Counted from the stretch's first letter, positions 1 to 9,905 are shown. The stretch: 64,000 nt of DNA from Pirellulaceae bacterium (GCA_018402565.1 JAGYIQ010000003.1:571746-635745), one strand, 5' to 3'. The notes: generated by a model from the letters alone, not told the origin. Translations and numbers: made by a program.

Positions 1-2
1 CC

Positions 3-485
3 GAGGGCCAGTTCTACCTACATCGCGGCATGATCGACCCGTTTGGCTCGCTGTCCCGGCTCAAGCAACAGGTCATTGGCAAAGTCACCCGTGAAGATCA
101 CTCGCAGGTGATGAATACTATGATTCGGCTCTATGCCGGGGCCAAAGAAGCGGAAAAGAAGCAACAGATGGCCTTCGACTTGTCGTCCCTGGACCGACAA
201 ATGCTGAAGTTCGGTGAGCTCTTCCAGCAACGGTTCATGGCGATCGACGTCTCGCTGCCCCTGAATGACGCCCTGGATCTGGGATGGCAAACCATGGCCG
301 AGTGCTTCGGGCCCGAAGAACTGCTGATGCGGGAACATCTGGTCGCCAAGTATTACCCGCGGCGAGCTAACGCCCCGCCATCTGACCAGGCGCAGGCTCA
401 CCCGCACGCGCAGGCGCAGACTCAGGCTCAGGCCGAGCCAAGCGGCAATGCCGGTACGCCCAGCAACCGTGAGGCCGCACCATGA
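3..485 (+). CDS. atpB: V-type ATPase subunit B, C-terminal part (5' end outside window)
   Basis: Non-catalytic nucleotide-binding subunit of the V1 head of a bacterial V-type ATPase. The reading frame is open to the left edge, so only the last 160 codons are present. They hold the C-terminal helical domain of the family (segments such as LSRLKQQVIGKVTREDH and LFQQRFM). The last ~35 residues are a Gln/Ala/Pro-rich tail, longer than the usual family end, probably disordered. The stop overlaps the atpD start (ATGA at 482-485), which indicates translational coupling. Identity rests on family resemblance and on being followed by D, I, K, E and A subunits. Whether an A subunit lies upstream cannot be seen. 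Confidence 0.9.
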   Translation, partial: EGQFYLHRGMIDPFGSLSRLKQQVIGKVTREDHSQVMNTMIRLYAGAKEAEKKQQMAFDLSSLDRQMLKFGELFQQRFMAIDVSLPLNDALDLGWQTMAECFGPEELLMREHLVAKYYPRRANAPPSDQAQAHPHAQAQTQAQAEPSGNAGTPSNREAAP

Positions 486-1093
486 CCATGGCCCTCAACA
501 AGTCGACGCTGAAGCAACAGCGAGACGAGCTGCAGACGTACCGCAAGTTCCTGCCGTCGTTGGACCTGAAACGACAACAGCTGCTGGCGGCGGTCAAACT
601 GGCCCGTGTTCAATGGGACGCCGCTCAAACCGAAGCCGAGCGGCTCGAGGCGCAAGTGGCGGAGGTTTATCCTCTCCTGGGCAGCTCCACCGTCAGAACG
701 CGGAATCTGGCCAGTCTGATTCGCGTACGAGCGGTGCAGATCGACGAAGAGAACTTGGTGGGCACCAAGTTGCCCCGCTTGCAGGCCGTCGAGTTCGAAC
801 TCGCTGAATATTCACGGATGGTCACACCGTTTTGGGTCGACCAACTGATCGCCGACCTGCGACAGTTGGCGGAGCACCGCATCCACAGGCAAGTGCTCGG
901 CGAGCGGCTGCAGCGATTGGAGGCAGCGTCGCGGCGGATCACGCAACGAGTCAACCTGTTCGAAAAGGTGTTGATCCCCCAAGCCGCAGCCAATATCCGG
1001 AAGATCGTCATTTTTTTGTCGGACCAAGAACGCGCCGCGGTGGTCAGATCAAAAATAGCAAAACAGAAAAACAAAAATAAACATAGCCCATGA
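482..1093 (+). CDS. atpD: V-type ATPase subunit D (central stalk)
   Basis: Rotor shaft subunit that transmits rotation between the V1 head and the membrane ring. The 203-residue protein has the expected length. It starts with the family pattern NKSTLKQQRDELQTYRKFLPSLDLKRQQLL and has long N- and C-terminal helices suited to an antiparallel coiled coil, with a short globular middle. The start is fixed by the ATGA overlap with atpB, and its own stop overlaps the atpI start (ATGA at 1090-1093). The C-terminal ~15 residues are very Lys/Asn-rich. Confidence is high from sequence pattern plus operon context. Confidence 0.93.
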   Translation: MTMALNKSTLKQQRDELQTYRKFLPSLDLKRQQLLAAVKLARVQWDAAQTEAERLEAQVAEVYPLLGSSTVRTRNLASLIRVRAVQIDEENLVGTKLPRLQAVEFELAEYSRMVTPFWVDQLIADLRQLAEHRIHRQVLGERLQRLEAASRRITQRVNLFEKVLIPQAAANIRKIVIFLSDQERAAVVRSKIAKQKNKNKHSP

Positions 1094-2955
1094 GCATAGT
1101 ACGCTTGAGCAAAGTGACGTTGTACGGAACGCTGCCCGAGCGGGAAGCGGTGCTGGCGGGGCTGCAGCAACTGGGCTGCTTGCACTTGTTGGATCTGACC
1201 ACGACCGTCGGCGATGTGGCGGCCGCCAAGAAACGGGGACAAAGCGAACGCAATGAAGTCGCGGACGCCATCCGCTATCTTGCCACCAGCCCAGCGACTA
1301 ACCCGCGACAGCGGGCCCATTACGATCCCGATCAGACGGTTCTGAGCGTGGCCCGCGAGATCCTGGCGTTGCAACAGCGAACCGAGCAATGGAGTGATCG
1401 GGCGGATCAATTGCAACAGCAAATAGCGACGTTGGAGCCCTGGGGCGAGTTCCAACCCTTACCGCCAGAACAGCTGGGCGGTCAGCGCTTGTGGTTTTAT
1501 CGCGTGCCGCTACAAGACCTGGGGTCACTGCCGCAACAGCCGCATGTCTGGCAACGGATCGCGCAGGATGCCGAGTCAGCGTCGGTGGTCGTCGTCGCCG
1601 CGGACCGGCCCGAGTGGCCGTGGGAGGATCTGGAGCTGCCCCCGCAACCGTTGTCGCAGCTGCGGCAGGAATGGGAGGCCACGCAGAACGACTTGGAGTC
1701 CTGTCACTGGCAACGGGTGGAGCAGACACACTGGCTGACGTTGCTGCAGCGGGATTTGGCGGCGACGGACGATCGCTTGGAGCGGCTGGTTGCGACACAC
1801 CAAACGATGGCGCAAGAACCGGTATTTGCCCTGCAAGCTTGGGCGCCCCAGAGCGGACTCACCGCGCTCCAAGCGTTTGCACAAGAGCGACGCTTGGCCC
1901 TGACCGTCAGCGACCCAGCGGCAGACGAGCAGCCGCCGACCTTGTTGCAGAACCCCCGCGCCGTGGCCGGGGCCGAAGACGCGGTCACGTTCTACATGAC
2001 GCCGGCTTACCGAGCCTGGGATCCAACCTGGATCATGTTCATCTCCTTCACCGTCTTCTTCGCCATGATCGTCTCGGATGCGGCCTATGGCTTGATCTAT
2101 GGCTTGGGTTTGGGGTTGGTCTGGCGGAAGCTGAGCGGCGACGAGACCCTGCGGCGGCTACGGAACTTGTTTCTGGCTTTGGTCTTGGCCACGATCGGTT
2201 GGGGGGTGTTGGCCGGCAGCTACTTCGGAACCACGCCGAGCGGATTGTCAGCCGTACAATTACAGGTCGAAGGGCAACCGCTGCTGACGCACAAAGATGC
2301 CATGATGATGCTCTCTTTGGGCATCGGTGTCTTCCATCTGGTCCTGGCCAACCTGATCACCGCCTGGCAACAGCGGCGTCAAACGGTGGCACTATCCGCC
2401 GTGGGCTGGGCGGCTGGCATCGCCGGCGGCTACCTGTTGGGGCTGTTCTCAGCCGCGGACACCAAGGCCAGCCAGTGGTTGGCCGAGTCTGCGGGTTGGG
2501 CAGCCGAGAGTTTCCAACCGGCACTGAAACAAGTGGGTTGGAGCGGTCTGATCGGTGGTCTGGGCTTGGTCCTGCTCTTCAGTAGCCGCCGACCGCTGTG
2601 GAGCCGTCGTCCCAGCGACTGGGGCTGGCGGTTGATCGATGGCCTGTTGGGACTGACCAACGTGACGAAGGCCTTCGGCGACACGCTCAGCTACCTGCGG
2701 CTGTTTGCCCTGGGCTTTGCCAGCGCGCAGTTGGCGGTGACGTTTAACAACATCGCCAGCGATTTGTATGGAATGCCCGGCATCGGGATGGTGCTGGCGT
2801 TCTTTGTTTTGCTGTTGGGCCATGGCGTCAATTTGCTACTGGGCATTATGGGCGGCGTGGTGCACGGACTACGCTTGAATTGCATCGAGTTCTTCAATTG
2901 GAGCTTGACGGAAGAGGGGCAACCGTTTCGCGCATTTAGAAAAAAGGCGACATAA
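1090..2955 (+). CDS. atpI: V-type ATPase subunit I (membrane stator, a-subunit type)
   Basis: Membrane stator subunit that provides the ion half-channels next to the K ring. It has 621 residues: an N-terminal cytoplasmic half (~1-310) with coiled-coil-rich segments, then about seven transmembrane helices. The last helices carry the conserved GDTLSYLRLFALGFASAQLA segment (around residues 530-550), which includes the Arg that faces the ring glutamate. The C-terminal motif GLRLNCIEFFNWSLTEEG is also typical of subunit I. The start overlaps the atpD stop, and atpK follows after 3 nt. Shorter than many archaeal homologues but within the bacterial range. Confidence 0.93.
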   Translation: MSIVRLSKVTLYGTLPEREAVLAGLQQLGCLHLLDLTTTVGDVAAAKKRGQSERNEVADAIRYLATSPATNPRQRAHYDPDQTVLSVAREILALQQRTEQWSDRADQLQQQIATLEPWGEFQPLPPEQLGGQRLWFYRVPLQDLGSLPQQPHVWQRIAQDAESASVVVVAADRPEWPWEDLELPPQPLSQLRQEWEATQNDLESCHWQRVEQTHWLTLLQRDLAATDDRLERLVATHQTMAQEPVFALQAWAPQSGLTALQAFAQERRLALTVSDPAADEQPPTLLQNPRAVAGAEDAVTFYMTPAYRAWDPTWIMFISFTVFFAMIVSDAAYGLIYGLGLGLVWRKLSGDETLRRLRNLFLALVLATIGWGVLAGSYFGTTPSGLSAVQLQVEGQPLLTHKDAMMMLSLGIGVFHLVLANLITAWQQRRQTVALSAVGWAAGIAGGYLLGLFSAADTKASQWLAESAGWAAESFQPALKQVGWSGLIGGLGLVLLFSSRRPLWSRRPSDWGWRLIDGLLGLTNVTKAFGDTLSYLRLFALGFASAQLAVTFNNIASDLYGMPGIGMVLAFFVLLLGHGVNLLLGIMGGVVHGLRLNCIEFFNWSLTEEGQPFRAFRKKAT

Positions 2956-2958
2956 CAA

Positions 2959-3456
2959 ATGGACGGTTTATTGATAGCGTTGGGGTGGGTCGGCTTGTTT
3001 GCCCCGACCGCTCTGGGAGCCATCGGCAGCATCATCGGCTGCGCTCGAGCCGGGCAGGCAGCCTGTGGAGCGATGCTGGACTTGGAGGGCGGTTATGGCC
3101 GCTACGTGGGCCTCTCCGCCTTGCCCTCTTCACAAATCATTTACGGCATCGTGGTCATGTTCTCGTTGCAACGAACGATAACGGTGGAAAACGCTCCGGG
3201 CCTGTTTGGGATCGGTGTGTTGGCCGGGCTGGCGCTCATGTTCAGTGCCATGTACCAAGGCGCCTGTTGCGCGTCGGCCATCAATGTAAGTAAACGCAAG
3301 CCGGAAATTTTTGGTCTGTCGGTCGCGCCAGCCGCCATCGTGGAAGGTTTCGCAGTATTTGCCTTTATTTTTGCGTTAGTCCTGTCGGGAGATATCCCGC
3401 CATTGCCGGCAAGTGGCGATATGGCGACGCCCGTAACGCCGCTGCCGACGCCGTGA
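2959..3456 (+). CDS. atpK: V-type ATPase subunit K (ion-translocating ring)
   Basis: Rotor-ring proteolipid, 165 residues, with two hairpins (four membrane helices), as in duplicated 16-kDa K subunits. Only the second hairpin carries the carboxylate (E129 in SVAPAAIVEGFAVFAF). The first hairpin has LPSSQIIYG (L55, S58, Q59) and the third helix has SAMYQGA (Q100). These positions match the Na+ ligands known for the Enterococcus hirae ring (L61, T64, Q65, Q110, E139), so Na+ coupling is plausible; that is inference. A Pro/Thr-rich tail of ~18 residues follows the last helix. It lies 3 nt after atpI. Confidence 0.93.
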   Translation: MDGLLIALGWVGLFAPTALGAIGSIIGCARAGQAACGAMLDLEGGYGRYVGLSALPSSQIIYGIVVMFSLQRTITVENAPGLFGIGVLAGLALMFSAMYQGACCASAINVSKRKPEIFGLSVAPAAIVEGFAVFAFIFALVLSGDIPPLPASGDMATPVTPLPTP

Positions 3457-3484
3457 GAAGCAACGCCGGACGCCCACCCAAGTG

Positions 3485-3499
3485 ACGGGCGACGCCCGT
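3485..3499 (+). other. Short hairpin in the atpK-atpE gap
   Basis: A perfect 6-bp stem (ACGGGC/GCCCGT) with a GAC loop lies in the only sizeable gap (82 nt) of the operon. There is no T-tract, so it is more likely a processing or stoichiometry element than a terminator. It sits just after the ring gene, which needs high copy number. An SD-like AAGGA precedes the atpE ATG. Confidence 0.4.
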
Positions 3500-3538
3500 A
3501 GGAAGTTTGACAGAAATACGTTTGCGTAAGGACCGATC

Positions 3539-4219
3539 ATGAGTCACGAGACACCCGCCCCGACCAGCGTTCACGGCGTGCAGGCATTGCTGGATAAACT
3601 GCGGCAAGAGGGCGTGGAAGCCGGCCAGGCGGAAGCCGAACAATTGGTGGCAGCCGCCCGCGTGCAGGCGATGGAGGTCTTGGATCAGGCCCAAGCCCAA
3701 GCCGCGACGCTCTTGGCAGCGGCCCGACAAGAGGCCGCTCAGTACGAGGCCCACGGTCGCGAGGCCCTGCGTCTGGCCAGCCGCGATGTGATCCTCAGCG
3801 TCCGCGAAGCTTGCCACGACGAGTTCCGCAATCGCTTGAGCCGTTTTGTGGCCCACCGGCTGGCCGATCAAAAACTACTGGAACAAATGATTTTGGAGCT
3901 GACCGCTCGCAGTCGCCCGGCTGAAGACCGACAACCATGGCAGGTGCTGCTGCCGCAAACGCACGTCACGGCCGAAGAACTGCAACGCGAGGTGCAGGAG
4001 GTGCAGTCCGGCTCCTTGGCGGCATTTGTGTTGGGATTGACCGGTGATCTGCTGCGCGAGGGGCTCACGTTTGCGGTGTCGACGGATCCCGGACCAGGAG
4101 TACGGATCAAGTTGTTGGAAGATGACGTGCAATTGGAGCTGACCGAACACACGATCACGTCGGTGCTGATGCAGTACTTGGCGCCCCGCTACCGGGCGGT
4201 GATGGAACAGGAAATTTGA
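3539..4219 (+). CDS. atpE: V-type ATPase subunit E (peripheral stalk)
   Basis: Peripheral stalk subunit linking the V1 head to the membrane stator. It has 226 residues. The N-terminal ~100 are Ala/Gln/Glu-rich and helical (coiled coil with subunit G/H-like partners), followed by a compact C-terminal domain (~110-226). Length and composition fit bacterial subunit E. A good SD (AAGGA, 6 nt) supports the ATG at 3539. No separate G/H subunit gene is visible in the operon, as in other bacterial V-ATPases of this type. Confidence 0.85.
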   Translation: MSHETPAPTSVHGVQALLDKLRQEGVEAGQAEAEQLVAAARVQAMEVLDQAQAQAATLLAAARQEAAQYEAHGREALRLASRDVILSVREACHDEFRNRLSRFVAHRLADQKLLEQMILELTARSRPAEDRQPWQVLLPQTHVTAEELQREVQEVQSGSLAAFVLGLTGDLLREGLTFAVSTDPGPGVRIKLLEDDVQLELTEHTITSVLMQYLAPRYRAVMEQEI

Positions 4220-4221
4220 TT

Positions 4222-4908
4222 GTGGCACTTCGCACGTATTACGATTTGATCGCCAGCCTGCCCGGCTTGCCGCCGCGGCACGACGTCGAGCGTCCGCCCA
4301 TCAGCGAGGTTCGCCTGCGTGAGCGACTCCAGCTGCTGGATATGGACGATGCTGCGGTCGTGCGGCAGTGGATGGACTTTGTCCACTGGGACCGCCAATC
4401 ACTGGATCACACCGATGATGATGTTGCTCGGGCGTATCACCGCCTGCAACAGGAGATCACCAACCCGACACTCTGGACGTTGATTGAACGACGGCTGGAC
4501 ACTCGCACGCTGGTGGCGGCCCTGCGCCGCCGCCGGGCCGGATTGTCGCCGCCTAAAGGCGTAGGACAATGGGTAGAAAAAATTAGAAGAAATTATCATC
4601 ACCCAGAATTCCAGCTCCAAGGTCGGTACCCCTGGATTGGTCGCTTCGATCAACTGATAGGACAAGGGCAGGCCTTGGCGGCCGAGCGAATGATGTTCGA
4701 ATACAGCTACCAGCAGGTCGGCGAGTTGCAGCCGGCGGACCCATTCGCGTTCGAGGCGGTGCTGGTGTATTTGTCTCGGTGGGAACTGATCGAACGCTGG
4801 ACCAGCTTGGATGCGGTGGCGGGCCAACAACGTTTTGAAACCATGATCAAGGAGACCCTCGGTGAGTACACTCAGCTCTTCGCCGCCGACCCCATCCCCG
4901 TCGAATGA
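4222..4908 (+). CDS. V-type ATPase-associated protein, DUF2764 (subunit C-like)
   Basis: A 228-residue protein whose N-terminus (RTYYDLIASLPGLP) matches the start of DUF2764 proteins. These sit between subunits E and A in V-ATPase operons of Chlamydiae and Bacteroidetes and are thought to replace subunit C, which couples the stator to the ring. The rest is helical and charged with no catalytic motif. GTG at 4222 is preferred over TTG at 4216 because of its spacing from AGGA at 4208; both overlap or abut the atpE stop. The 3' end overlaps atpA by 47 nt. Function is inferred from position. Confidence 0.75.
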   Translation: MALRTYYDLIASLPGLPPRHDVERPPISEVRLRERLQLLDMDDAAVVRQWMDFVHWDRQSLDHTDDDVARAYHRLQQEITNPTLWTLIERRLDTRTLVAALRRRRAGLSPPKGVGQWVEKIRRNYHHPEFQLQGRYPWIGRFDQLIGQGQALAAERMMFEYSYQQVGELQPADPFAFEAVLVYLSRWELIERWTSLDAVAGQQRFETMIKETLGEYTQLFAADPIPVE

Positions 4909-6700
4909 AACGACGGGCCCGAATGTGGCTGCCCGCGTCATAGGCGTCAATGGAAACATCGTGACCATCGAGACCGATGGACGGCCACTGTTGAAGAACG
5001 AAGTGGCCTACGTGGTCTTGGGCGACGAACGCCTCAAGGCCGAGGTGTTGCGGATTTACGGCCGAGTCGCCGATTTGCAAGTCTTTGAAGAAACCCACGG
5101 CATCCGGTACGGCGACCCCGTCGAGTTGACGGGGCAAATGTTGTCGGTGACGCTGGGGCCCGGCATGATGGGCCAGATCTTTGACGGACTGCAAAACCCG
5201 CTCAAGACGCTGGCCCAGCGGGATGGGTTTTTCTTGCAGCGCGGCCGCGATGTGTACCCCTTGGACACCACGACACGGTGGAACTTCACACCCCAAGTCA
5301 AAGTCGGCGATCAGGTCCGGGCCGGGCAAGTGTTGGGCACCGTCCCCGAACGACATCTGACGCACAAGCTGATGGCACCGTTCGATCTGCCCCAAGCCGT
5401 GGAGGTGCTGGCGGTTCAAGCAGGGCCGGCTACCGTCGCCGAGACGATCCTCGAAGTCCGCGACGCTTTGGGCCAGATCCAGTCCTGGTCGATGACTCAG
5501 ACCTGGGCGGTGCGACGACCTATACCGGAACGGCTGTTGCGGGAGCGTATCATCCAACGGCAGTACCCAAGCCAGCCATTGACCACAACCATGCGGATTG
5601 TCGATACCTTTTTTCCAATCGCGCGAGGTGGGACCTCGTGTATCCCCGGCCCGTTCGGTGCGGGTAAAACCGTGACGCAAGGTTTGCTGGCCCGGTACGC
5701 GACGGTCGACGTCGTCATCGTGGTGGCCTGCGGGGAACGGGCCGGCGAAGTCGTGGAAACGATCCACGAATTCGCGGCCTTGCCCGACCCCCAGACCGGT
5801 GGCAAGCTGATGGATCGCACGATCATCATCTGTAATACGTCGTCGATGCCAGTGGCCGCGCGGGAAGCCTCGATCTATACCGGCATCACAATCGGTGAAT
5901 ACTATCGCCAGATGGGGCTGGACGTGCTGTTGTTGGCCGACTCCACCTCACGCTGGGCCCAGGCCATGCGGGAGACGTCGGGACGCTTGGAAGAGATCCC
6001 TGGCGAGGAGGCCTTCCCGGCTTACTTGGATTCGGCCATCAAAAGCGTCTACGAACGAGCCGGACTGCTAAAACTGGCCGACGGAACCACTGGCAGTTTA
6101 ACCCTGGTGGGCAGCGTGTCACCCGCCGGTGGCAACTTCGAAGAACCCGTGACACAATCCACCTTGGGCACCGTCAAGTGCTTTCTGGGACTGTCGTACG
6201 ACCGAGCTTACAAGCGATTCTACCCGGCTATCGATCCATTGATTTCGTGGTCCCGCTACCGCGAGCAACTGCAGCCCTACTTCGACACCCAGTGGGATCC
6301 GCAGTGGACGGCGGCAGTCCAGCAAATGCACGACCTCCTGCGGCGGGGCCATGACATCTGGCAGATGATGCAAGTCACGGGCGAAGAAGGCATCACCACG
6401 GAAGACTTTGAGCTGCACCAAAAGGCTTTATTTTTGGATATGGTGTATTTACAGCAAGACGCCTTTGATCCGGTCGACGTGACCGTCCCGATCGAGCGGC
6501 AGAAGACGATGTTCCTCTTATGCAAGCGACTGATCGAGCGACGCTACAACTTTCGTGACAAGCAACAAGTTCGTGACTATTTCACCCGTTTGACCGGCCT
6601 GTTCAAGAACTTGAATTACTCGGCCACCGACAGCGACGACTACCGCAATTACTGGACCCAAATCGAGCAACTCGAGCGCAAGTACGTCGGCGGTCCGTAG
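4862..6700 (+). CDS. atpA: V-type ATPase subunit A (catalytic)
   Basis: Catalytic ATP-hydrolysing/synthesising subunit, 612 residues. Visible motifs are the P-loop GPFGAGKT (residues 263-270), the Walker B-type segment DVLLLADSTSRWAQAMRE, GRLEEIPGEEAFPAYL and the conserved GSVSPAGGNFEEPVT. The N-terminal barrel (RVIGVNGNIVTIE) and an A-type insertion before the P-loop distinguish it from subunit B. The GTG start has AAGGAG 7-8 nt upstream inside the previous gene. Its TAG stop lies in the terminal repeat of a mobile-type inverted-repeat element. It is the last gene of the operon, whereas in most V-ATPase operons A directly precedes B. Confidence 0.95.
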   Translation: MSTLSSSPPTPSPSNETTGPNVAARVIGVNGNIVTIETDGRPLLKNEVAYVVLGDERLKAEVLRIYGRVADLQVFEETHGIRYGDPVELTGQMLSVTLGPGMMGQIFDGLQNPLKTLAQRDGFFLQRGRDVYPLDTTTRWNFTPQVKVGDQVRAGQVLGTVPERHLTHKLMAPFDLPQAVEVLAVQAGPATVAETILEVRDALGQIQSWSMTQTWAVRRPIPERLLRERIIQRQYPSQPLTTTMRIVDTFFPIARGGTSCIPGPFGAGKTVTQGLLARYATVDVVIVVACGERAGEVVETIHEFAALPDPQTGGKLMDRTIIICNTSSMPVAAREASIYTGITIGEYYRQMGLDVLLLADSTSRWAQAMRETSGRLEEIPGEEAFPAYLDSAIKSVYERAGLLKLADGTTGSLTLVGSVSPAGGNFEEPVTQSTLGTVKCFLGLSYDRAYKRFYPAIDPLISWSRYREQLQPYFDTQWDPQWTAAVQQMHDLLRRGHDIWQMMQVTGEEGITTEDFELHQKALFLDMVYLQQDAFDPVDVTVPIERQKTMFLLCKRLIERRYNFRDKQQVRDYFTRLTGLFKNLNYSATDSDDYRNYWTQIEQLERKYVGGP

Positions 6701-6831
6701 TGGGTTGTCACCGTTCCATTTTGGTGTGGTAAAGGGGTCAGGAGTCAATTGCCGGAACGGCCCTACGGGTGCTTCGCACAATTGACTCCTGGCCCCTTTA
6801 CCACACGCCAAGTTATGGCTGTGACAAAGCA

Positions 6832-6834
<3 letters not shown>
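6698..6834. repeat. MITE-like inverted-repeat element, copy 1
   Basis: A 137-bp element with outer terminal repeats (TAGTGGGTTGTCACC at 6698-6712; reverse complement TAGTGCTTTGTCACA at 6820-6834, 12/15 matches). It has a near-perfect 28-bp inner inverted repeat (6724-6751 against 6779-6806, one mismatch) around a core CCGGAACGGCCC. Related copies occur at 43214 and 50415. The outer repeats contain the stop codons of both flanking convergent genes. It encodes nothing obvious and is probably a non-autonomous element moved by a transposase elsewhere; the long hairpin may also act as a bidirectional terminator. Confidence 0.8.
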
Positions 6835-8376
<1,542 letters not shown>

Positions 8377-8493
8377 GATATTCCCGTGAAAAAGTGGCGA
8401 TGGTTGGCGGCCTGGGCTGGAGGGCGGGCCGTTGGGGGGTCCGGGTGAAAATGTAGCGGTTATGGGGGTGTTGGATCAAGGCGAATTTCGCCC

Positions 8494-8516
8494 AAAACGC
8501 CCAAAGCGGGCGTTTT
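8494..8516. terminator. Symmetric hairpin, possible terminator
   Basis: Perfect 9-bp stem AAAACGCCC/GGGCGTTTT with loop AAAGC, upstream of cysS and of the tRNA. Its T-tract on the plus strand (and A-tract on the other) allows termination in either direction. It may insulate the tRNA promoter. Assignment is from structure only. Confidence 0.4.
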
Positions 8517-8531
8517 CTCGGGGGTTCGGTC

Positions 8532-8559
8532 TTGCGAAAGTGAACCGAACGAGTAGAAT
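8532..8559 (+). promoter_or_regulatory. Probable promoter of tRNA-Met
   Basis: TTGCGA (8532-8537) and TAGAAT (8554-8559) are separated by 16 bp and lie about 60 bp before the tRNA. The -10 matches 5/6 and the -35 matches 4/6 of the sigma-70 consensus. No other good candidate lies between cysS and the tRNA. Confidence 0.5.
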
Positions 8560-8617
8560 TTGGCTCCTTCCTACAGCGTTGGCCGGATGATGAAATCGGG
8601 CCACGTGTTGGTGATCA

Positions 8618-8691
8618 GGCGGAGTAGCTCAGTCGGTTAGAGCAGCGGAATCATAATCCGCGTGTCGGGGGTTCGAATCCCTCCTCCGCTA
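8618..8691 (+). tRNA. tRNA-Met (anticodon CAT), probably elongator
   Basis: A 74-nt cloverleaf. The acceptor is GGCGGAG/CTCCGCT (first pair G-U) with discriminator A. The D arm has AGCTCAGTCGGTTAGAGC, the anticodon stem is GCGGA/TCCGC around loop ATCATAA (anticodon CAT), and the T arm is GGGGG-TTCGAAT-CCCTC. No CCA is encoded. The G-U acceptor end and stem sequence fit elongator Met. A lysidine-modified tRNA-Ile2 also has CAT and cannot be excluded by eye. The 3' side is directly followed by a decayed restriction-modification island. Confidence 0.9.
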
Positions 8692-8699
8692 TTGGGCCG

Positions 8700-9563
8700 T
8701 TCTCTAAAATGGCCACAACCTCCGAGAAACTCGCGTTTTCCAGCACTTTTTGCACCGTACGGCTTTTCCGCTGCGACTCCCCGCGACTCAACACGGGCGA
8801 TTTCCTCTTCACCGACGGCAGTGCTGATGTAGCGGGAAATGTTCAGGTTGAAGTCGTTCTTTTCGATTTCTGCCATGCCGACGCGGCGCGAGTAACGGGA
8901 CTCCTCCTTCCGGAACTGGTAGGTGTCGATGATCTTGGCAATGTGCTCATCGCTGAGCTGGTTCTGCCGCTCGCCCTTCACGAAATGCTCGGAGGCGTTG
9001 GCGACCACGGCGTCAAATTGGGGCTTTTTGGCGGGGTTCTGTTCACGCAGGATGTCCCATTCGTTGAGCAGCGTGTCGCCGTGGAAGATCTCGAATTCCG
9101 AGTCCTTGACCCCATGCAGGAGCATGTTCATCCGCGCCAGGTTGTAGGTCGTGATGTTCTTCTCCTGGCCAAGAATCTTGCCGATTCCTTTGGGGCCCAT
9201 CCGCTTGCGCAGGTTGAGCAGCAAGGTGGCCGAACCGCAGGCAAAGTCCAACACGCTGCCCAAGCGCGAACGTTGGCCGGAGGCAGGGTCCTGGCTGTCC
9301 AAGCTGACAATGGCGGCTAGGATGTCGGACGGTTGTTGGGGCGTGAAGAACTCACCGGCCTTCTTGCCCGACCCAGCCGCAAATTGCCCAATCAGGTAAA
9401 TGTAGGCGTCCCCCAAGGCATCGACATCAGAGGAAAACTCGCGGAGCCCATCGGCGATCTTCTGGATGATGGTGCAGAGCTTGGCGTTGCGGTCTTCGTA
9501 TTTCTTGCCGAGTTTCTCAGATCCCAGATTGATTTCGGAGAACAGCCCCCTTCCAATAGCCAA
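8700..9563 (-). pseudogene. hsdM: Type I restriction-modification methyltransferase subunit HsdM, remnant
   Basis: Remnant of the N6-adenine methyltransferase subunit. The SAM-binding region is recognisable: LIGQFAAGSGKKAGEFFTP, then motif I VLDFACGSA, then GKILGQEKN and the MNMLLHG segment. At the place of the catalytic NPPF motif the text jumps from FDAVVAN straight to ASEHFVKGERQNQ, a segment that normally lies well over 100 residues later. The catalytic motif and most of the fold's second half are therefore deleted. The N-terminal helical domain is also missing, and the reading frame runs on into the tRNA gene. It cannot be an active methyltransferase. It pairs with the hsdR remnant at 20.0-20.8 kb. 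Confidence 0.85.
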
Positions 9564-9824
9564 TCGCGAGCGTCAGGTCAAGTCTAATTCTCTAGAATTT
9601 TAGAGATGCCGAGCCGACTCGCTCCACATAACCCCATGTCCACAGTCACAAAAGCAACGACCAGCCGCGTTACCGGTGGTTCTTGAGAGCATTCCGGACG
9701 GTCGAGAAGTGGCCCGAGGCATAATATTCGTTCACGATTCGCTCGTAAAATTGATAGCCGGCAGCGCGAGTAGGCAATTTGCCATCCCGTGGCTAACGTT
9801 TGGTTGGTTTTTTTTTGGGGGGTA
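9564..9824. other. Gap with possible gene debris and a T9G6 tract
   Basis: Between the hsdM remnant and the next promoter. A short minus-strand open stretch (about 9676-9799, ending in TAA) reads like the end of a real protein (for example YQFYERIVNEYYASGHF) but has no start and a stop just upstream, so it may be debris of another gene. A palindromic CTAGAATTTTAG-type sequence lies near 9590-9605. A T9 run followed by G6 (9808-9822) sits just before the -35 box of the next gene. Confidence 0.35.
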
Positions 9825-9856
9825 TTGACCTGTGTGTGTGTGTGTGTGTGTATAAT
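9825..9856 (+). promoter_or_regulatory. Promoter with (TG)10 spacer, probable phase-variation switch
   Basis: TTGACC (9825-9830, 5/6 consensus) and TATAAT (9851-9856, perfect) are separated by exactly 20 bp made only of ten TG units (9831-9850). Slippage by one or two units would give 18 or 16 bp, close to the 17-bp optimum, so the present length should be a weak state. The same logic is known for TA repeats in the hifA/hifB promoter of Haemophilus influenzae. The predicted start site is about 43 nt before the ATG at 9906. Switching is inferred; the arrangement is seen directly. Confidence 0.7.
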
Positions 9857-9905
9857 ACGCCAGAACGCTTCCGGCCTCCTTTATTTATTTTGAGGATTTC
9901 GTGTA

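Noticed and set aside
8637..8700. C-terminal end of hsdM reaching into the tRNA gene
   Set aside because: Read-through after loss of the true C-terminus; the tRNA structure is clear.
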